From the NCBI GenBank assembly GCA_025331435.1, contig JAIWNI010000102.1, positions 1 through 64,000 on the forward strand: a stretch of 64,000 nt of DNA. Reading direction: 5' to 3'. This DNA is from Choanephora cucurbitarum (taxonomy: Eukaryota; Mucoromycota; Mucoromycetes; Mucorales; Choanephoraceae). The notes beneath the pieces were generated by a model that saw only the letters and a program-made list of their open reading frames with translations, did not search any database and was not told where the DNA came from. The position numbers were made by a program, and so were the translations under genes. Shown here in pieces: positions 59,432-64,000 of the stretch (the first letter of the stretch is position 1; each line of letters starts with the position of its first letter).

Positions 59432-59770
59432 TCATTGGTACAAGTGTACTAAGCCGTACAACAAAGTATGAAATAGAATATAAGAAAGTAAGCCACCTAA
59501 AGCACCATCTAGAACTACATCGCGGTAGCCATTCACAAAGTAGATCTTGCTACCACCTGTCTTTATCAGTAGTAGTGCTGACAAGACAATCCAACTTATA
59601 GCGTAGAACAAGAAGCCAGACAGATTGCGAAGACCCAAGATGCCAGCAGCAGATCCAGCTATGGCTGCAAAGCAAGAACGTATAAACTGAAGTTGTCGAG
59701 CATTATGCATAACGTGAGATTGTATGTATTTATGCGCGTCTTGGCCGAGTGTTGGTGGTGGGGCGTTCAT
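59432..59770 (-). CDS. EMC6: ER membrane protein complex subunit 6
   Basis: The protein has 112 residues in one exon. EMC6 is a core membrane subunit of the EMC, which inserts transmembrane helices and tail anchors at the ER. Three hydrophobic segments are visible: SCFAAIAGSAAGILGL, GFLFYAISWIVLSALLLIK and GGLLSYILFHTLLYGLVHL. The N-terminal NARQLQFIRSCFAAIAGSAA matches the family (an Asn-x5-Ile-Arg-x5-Gly pattern). Length matches yeast and human EMC6 (108-110). Start is the only ATG before this block. Confidence 0.93.
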   Translation of the reverse strand: MNAPPPTLGQDAHKYIQSHVMHNARQLQFIRSCFAAIAGSAAGILGLRNLSGFLFYAISWIVLSALLLIKTGGSKIYFVNGYRDVVLDGALGGLLSYILFHTLLYGLVHLYQ

Positions 59771-61250
59771 TTAGAATATGTGGTAAGTTTTTCCTTTTCT
59801 TTTGCTGATAATCAGAAACAACAAAAAAGGAGCATATTTAAAGTTTCTTTTTCCAAAAAAAGAGTAGTAATCCTATTGGTTTTCAAGACTCAACTTGCGC
59901 ACCCATCCTTTTTTTTTACGTATAACCGTTCAATCGGGGCATTCTATTATTAAGGCTCATTCGATTTGTACATTGTGCAACAACACTGGAGTGTTGAGTT
60001 AGCTGTCAAATTAGAGTCTTTCTTCAAGAAAAAAGGAGAGCATGTTCACATATACTTGCTAATCTCTTACAAACTTATCATTCTGAGAAATTCAGTGCTC
60101 TCGTATGAATAGTAGAATAATCTCCAATAAAAGAAAAATCAGCTAACGACGACAAGAAAATAAATAAAAATAAGAACCACCTCTCTTTAAACAAAAAAAA
60201 ACACTTGATATCTAAATTAGTACTAAAGGAAAACGACAACAAGTATATCCGTAAACAAATATCTCCTAGTCGAGAGCGATCAAGAAGTATTCAAGCGTCC
60301 GATAGAGTTATATGATAGCAAAGTGCTCCTTTTAAAGTTGCTATCGTAAACTTATATAAGCTGTTGTATCGGAACAATCTATTTGTTTTTCAACTTAGTC
60401 AAATCTTCAGTTACATTAACTGCTTAATGTTAATTTGTCATTCAGCTTAGTTTAAATAAAGATGATCCCATATACCATCACCTAGATTAACATCATGTCA
60501 TATTCAAGAAAAGTGAAACAATACTAAACTCAAGAGGGGCTTTATCTCAGTGATAGCTCTGTTCTTTTTCATTGATACTTTTGAGGCTCTGGAGCTTATT
60601 TTGACGACACTCATAAATGTAAAAAAAAAAAGCTGTTTCCCTAAGTGATGCGCGTCGTGCATAAGGCAATCTGATACGATGTACTACCAATTTCCACTCA
60701 GCACAAACAGCTGATTAAAAATTTTGTGTTGCATTATACAAAAGTCGCTTTATTCAAGAGTGTTAGTGTTATTCAGAAATACACTCTGTGTTGATCATAT
60801 TCTTAAATCAAACGACGTCTTAGTGCCTGAGACGATCTTTGTTCTGGAGAATTGCACCCTTAAATTAAGTCTATTCTGATGTCAAACAGCTACTGTAATC
60901 TTTGCCAAACTCCCCAATCTTTCTGTTGATGAATGCAAACGTTTTGTGTCTTACAAAAGATCGATGCTATTCTCAATACGCATCTGCTGCTTTTGTAATT
61001 CAAATAGCACTAGAAAGAGAAGCGAAAATCAATTACAATCAACGAATACTTGCTTTAACCAACATCTCTTGAAAAGGTTAGAAATTCAACAATAAAGCTC
61101 AAGTAGCTGCATTACTTTCAATGTACGGTCAATAGTAGTCTACAAACAGCATCAAGCGATATCATCCTTTCTCCAAAACAACTGAGATCACTCGACGTTT
61201 AGGACGTAACCTTGAAACATACATGCGATGATGGTGTCTTCCAATTTATT
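59771..61250. other. Intergenic region with repeat copy D and a decayed coding stretch
   Basis: 1.48 kb. It includes dispersed-repeat copy D (60746-60895) and, after it, a coding-like stretch with frameshifts (60907-61235). No intact gene was found. Confidence 0.45.
60746..60895 (+). repeat. Dispersed repeat family, copy D (1.5 units)
   Basis: The first unit shares GTCGCTTTATTCAAGAGTGT, CAGAAATACACTC, TTCTTAAATCAAAC and TTAGTGCCTGAGACGAT with the other copies. The half unit shares TTGCACCCTTAAATTAAGTC and GTCAAACAGCTACTG. The order and spacing equal those of copy C, so both derive from one 1.5-unit ancestor. Confidence 0.6.
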
Positions 61251-63474
61251 TTATCTTCTTTTGTTATGTGCTAATACAGCCAACAAATCGGATTCGGATA
61301 GACTCTCATCATCACTAGACAAGTCACTTAAAGCATTAGGTTTGTGAAAGGCTACTTCGTTTTCGGAGTCAGGTTGATCAGGTTTCGCTAATACATTGAA
61401 TGAATGTTGACTAGAGCGTGCCTCAGTCTCATTTACACTATCATCATCCGAATCACTGTCTTCAAACATCTGGAACACTCTTTGTGATGGAGCTGGCTTG
61501 CTTGATGTTGGCTGTTCTTGTTGAGCTGACTGATCATTCTTTCCAACCTCCAAGCTTTGAACAATCTCGTTTTCACTGTCACTATCATCATCAGGAAACA
61601 TCTGAAACACCGTTTGATCTGTCGGTGGAGACACAAATACAGGAGGAGTGATGGATGTAGACTGGGTGTTATTTTCGTCATCTGTAAGTCTGTCATCAGC
61701 AAAGATGTCAAACACACCTCGCTGTTCAGTTGCTTTTGAAGTTGAAGATTGTATCAGTTCTGCAGGTCGTGGAGGGAGCAAAGGCGGTAGTTCAGGTGAT
61801 TCTGATTGCGATAATTCATTCACTTCTTCCTCTTCTTGTTTTTCATTACGGCTATATAGCTTTAGGCTTGAAAAAAACCTCTTCTTCTTATCTGATGATT
61901 GGGTAGACGTGCTTCCTGTAGATGATTTTCTAAATATACCACTAAGGCTATTTCTTTTGGGCTCATTAATAGATAGCAAAGTCGAGTTAGGTGAAGTGGG
62001 TAATGACTGTATATAAGTTTTGGGTGAAGTAGGTGATGAAGTCGCTTTCGATAAAGTAGGTGATGAAGTCTCTTTTGGTGATGACACAGACAATGGTGAT
62101 GTCTTGGGAGACACTGGCGATAATACAGGTGATGTACTGGTACGAAAGGACGACTCGGATATACTTGATGAAACAAAATCAAAAGGTTGCTGTAGCATGC
62201 TTTGATGTCCAGATAGATTAAATGCACTTGATATGGATCCAAATGTGTGTTGAGGAGAAGACATTGGGGTATTTATCGGCGAAGATGAAGAGGAGGAAGA
62301 GTTGCCAGCTTGTGGTGTTGTCAATGTACCCACAGAAAAGGGTATGTCAACAACCATGAATTGTGATGCTTTACCATCAGGCGTTATATAGACACCTTCT
62401 TGAGCAAGCACTTGAACTCGGACAAAATAAGAAATGGATAACAATTGACTCTGTTCAAATGTCACAGTTGGAGTAGTACCCTTAGGCACAGGTAGTCCAA
62501 CTCTTACAGTCTGAAACTTTTGGTGGCTTTGATTGTCTTGAGATGTGATCTCCAAATCTGCTACTACACGGTTGATCTTTTCACCTTGGGATGTGTATGC
62601 TCTAATATACAGCAAGCATCAAAAGAAATCAATGTCAACCAATCAACAACCACAAGAGAATATCACAATGTCACATCATGCTCTAACTCCTTTTCCTCCT
62701 CTTTTCCATTTACCTTTCATTAGCTAACACTTGGTTGACTCTAAATAAAGAGACAGATATTCCTTGCCTTCGAACAAACTCCACATCGCTCCATAATGAG
62801 ATTGATACAGGAATCGCAACACCAGCCTGGCAGCTCTGACAAGGTAGCGTCACTCGCATGGCCATTGCAATTTCTTTCCTCTCTTGGCCAGCAGTCGATA
62901 TCATAAACGTTTCCTCAATTCGTATAGGTATCAGCTTGTCTTCTGTACGAGTATAGATGGCTTCATAGACAGATACTTGTTTTCTTGTAGTAAAGAATTT
63001 GGTGTCCTGATCCAGAATGAAAGCTTCAAGGAAATAGATGATTTTGTTGGACGACACATTGAACTCGGTACAACTGGGCAAAGGTCGGTCATTGGGTACT
63101 TGAACAGAAAAGGATAAGGCGATAGGTTTGTTCTTTGATAATTTTAGCTTTGGCTCGGGATCATACATGTTTGAGGCCAGGATAAGATCAGTATGGTAAA
63201 GAGGCACGTTGCTGTTTCCCATAGATGTCTTCGATTTTGATTTGGTTAAGGTAGGACCAAGTCGCCAGCACTCGTCAAAATAGATGCGGGAGTCTTTGTT
63301 GGATGAAACAGGCTGTACTAAGATACGTCCTGACCAGTTGAGGCGAAACTCATGTAAACTACAATTTTGGTTGGACGTTAAAAATATTTTGCCTTCAATT
63401 GTATCTCCAGGAAAGTATTTTACATTGTTCTTGTCTAATGCAATTTCTATTTTTATGTCTAAGGAACGTGTCAT
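61251..63474 (-). CDS. Alpha-arrestin with triplicated acidic phenylalanine motif in the tail
   Basis: Exons (minus strand) are 63474-62714 and 62601-61251, giving 703 residues. The arrestin N-domain begins at once (IKIEIALDKNNVKYFPGDTI, then GKIFLTSNQN) and the C-domain extends to about residue 350. The protein is related to ART or Rim8-type trafficking adaptors that recruit Rsp5 ligase to membrane proteins, but I see no clear PPxY; LPPLLPPRP is the nearest Pro-rich site. The tail is rich in Ser-Pro sites, candidates for phosphorylation. Three tail segments share VF(D/Q)(I/M)F followed by Asp/Ser clusters (residues ~550-650). The partner is unknown. The intron is phase 2, completing Arg. Confidence 0.85.
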
Positions 63475-63770
63475 TGTTTTCTTTTTTTCAAATAAAGAAA
63501 GGAAAGAAAAGAGAGAGAGAAAGAAAGAGATAAATTAAGGTGAAACCACTCTTTATAACCAAGACTCAGCCACACCTTATAATTGTAACACATTGATTAC
63601 TTGCCACCGACCTGAGTGCTTAGCCTGATTGTCGGTCTTGTTGTCGTTGAATTTAAGGATCTACCTTTCAATGCTGAAAGAAGAGCAAAGTAGCTCCGAG
63701 TGTAATCAAAAGTTTTTTTTTTGGGTTGAATTTCTTTCTATGATATGCTTAGGTGAATCCGTAATTCAGC
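63475..63770. other. Shared upstream region of divergent genes
   Basis: About 300 bp between the arrestin gene and the partial gene at the right edge. The 60 bp next to the arrestin start are a purine-rich repeat of GAAA/GAGA on the plus strand, that is, a CT-rich leader. Confidence 0.5.
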
Positions 63771-64000
63771 ATGTCTTTTGCTTCTGTGTGCTATAGTGCT
63801 TTTCAATTATCTCAAGTAGGACTTTTGGAAAGTAAGATCGAATAGAAGAAGTTTCTTTTTTCTGACTGAGCAAACCAGTTACACAAGAATATCTGATCTG
63901 GGAAAACCAATGGATCCATCTCCAACGATTGAGTCAAAACACTCCCGACAGATCAAAGAAACAAATTGATCTTGATTTACGTCCTGAAAGCTCTCGGAGG
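63771..64000 (+). CDS. 5' part of a gene of unknown function (runs off the window)
   Basis: Proposed exons are 63771-63831 and 63879 onward to the edge. The start ATG TCT TTT GCT is followed by a short exon ending GAA A|GTAAGA, and the acceptor is ACCAG. The second exon is open to the window end in the joined frame (TQEYLIWENQWIHLQRLSQN...), while the other two frames contain stops. About 61 residues are visible, helical and with several Trp and Gln. I do not recognise the family. Confidence 0.5.

Noticed and set aside
1..64000. CRISPR arrays, bacterial operons, Shine-Dalgarno sites, rRNA
   Set aside because: The window is eukaryotic and intron-rich. The only regular short repeats are coding minisatellites in the secreted protein gene, without spacers. 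I saw no rRNA-like sequence and no intact tRNA.

Overview
This window is nuclear DNA of a filamentous fungus, most probably an early-diverging one of the Mucorales (Mucoromycota). The support is indirect: AT-rich intergenic DNA, compact genes with many 50-100 nt GT-AG introns, CT-rich leaders just before start codons, a bulky F-box/LRR protein, a CYSTM micro-protein, and DDE transposon relics of a type common in Mucoromycota. The proteins match fungal and wider eukaryotic families: lanosterol synthase, PGK, MBF1, ARB1, EMC6, a 30-kDa complex I subunit, an Mga2/Spt23-type factor and a Pho85-type cyclin. Exons were joined by hand from splice consensus, frame and family alignment; no transcript data were available.

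Layout. 1-8.7 kb is housekeeping: the 3' part of ERG7, an 8-exon DRG1-type GTPase, a divergent RING-H2 protein, PGK1, and an Iml2/TTC39 protein. 10.3-17.3 kb holds an F-box/LRR protein, a TBC RabGAP and MBF1. 17.8-20.8 kb encodes a large secreted protein made of Val/Thr/Pro and Leu/Pro repeats, followed by ARB1 (21.7-23.6 kb). 23.6-30.5 kb is gene-poor, with one small CYSTM gene, a TA-flanked MITE and a copy of a dispersed repeat. 30.5-43.5 kb holds a fatty-alcohol oxidase, a bHLH factor, NDUFS3, a small acidic secreted protein, a short zinc-ribbon/OB protein resembling the C-terminus of RPA1/Shieldin-2, a Psh1-like RING ligase and an unrecognised aromatic-rich membrane protein. 44.0-48.1 kb is a 17-exon Integrator subunit 4 homologue. 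49.4-52.1 kb is an Mga2/Spt23-like factor. 52-57 kb and 58-59.3 kb hold decayed DDE transposons. The window ends with a Pcl cyclin, EMC6, an alpha-arrestin with a triplicated acidic motif, and the 5' end of an unknown gene.

There are no operons. Several pairs diverge from short shared upstream regions: DRG1/RING-H2 (252 bp) and the unknown membrane protein/INTS4 (540 bp). The least ordinary items are INTS4 in a fungus, the Psh1-like ligase in a lineage reported to lack CENP-A, the Shieldin-2/RPA1-C-like protein, the secreted repeat protein, the arrestin tail motif, and a dispersed repeat family present as single and 1.5-unit copies.
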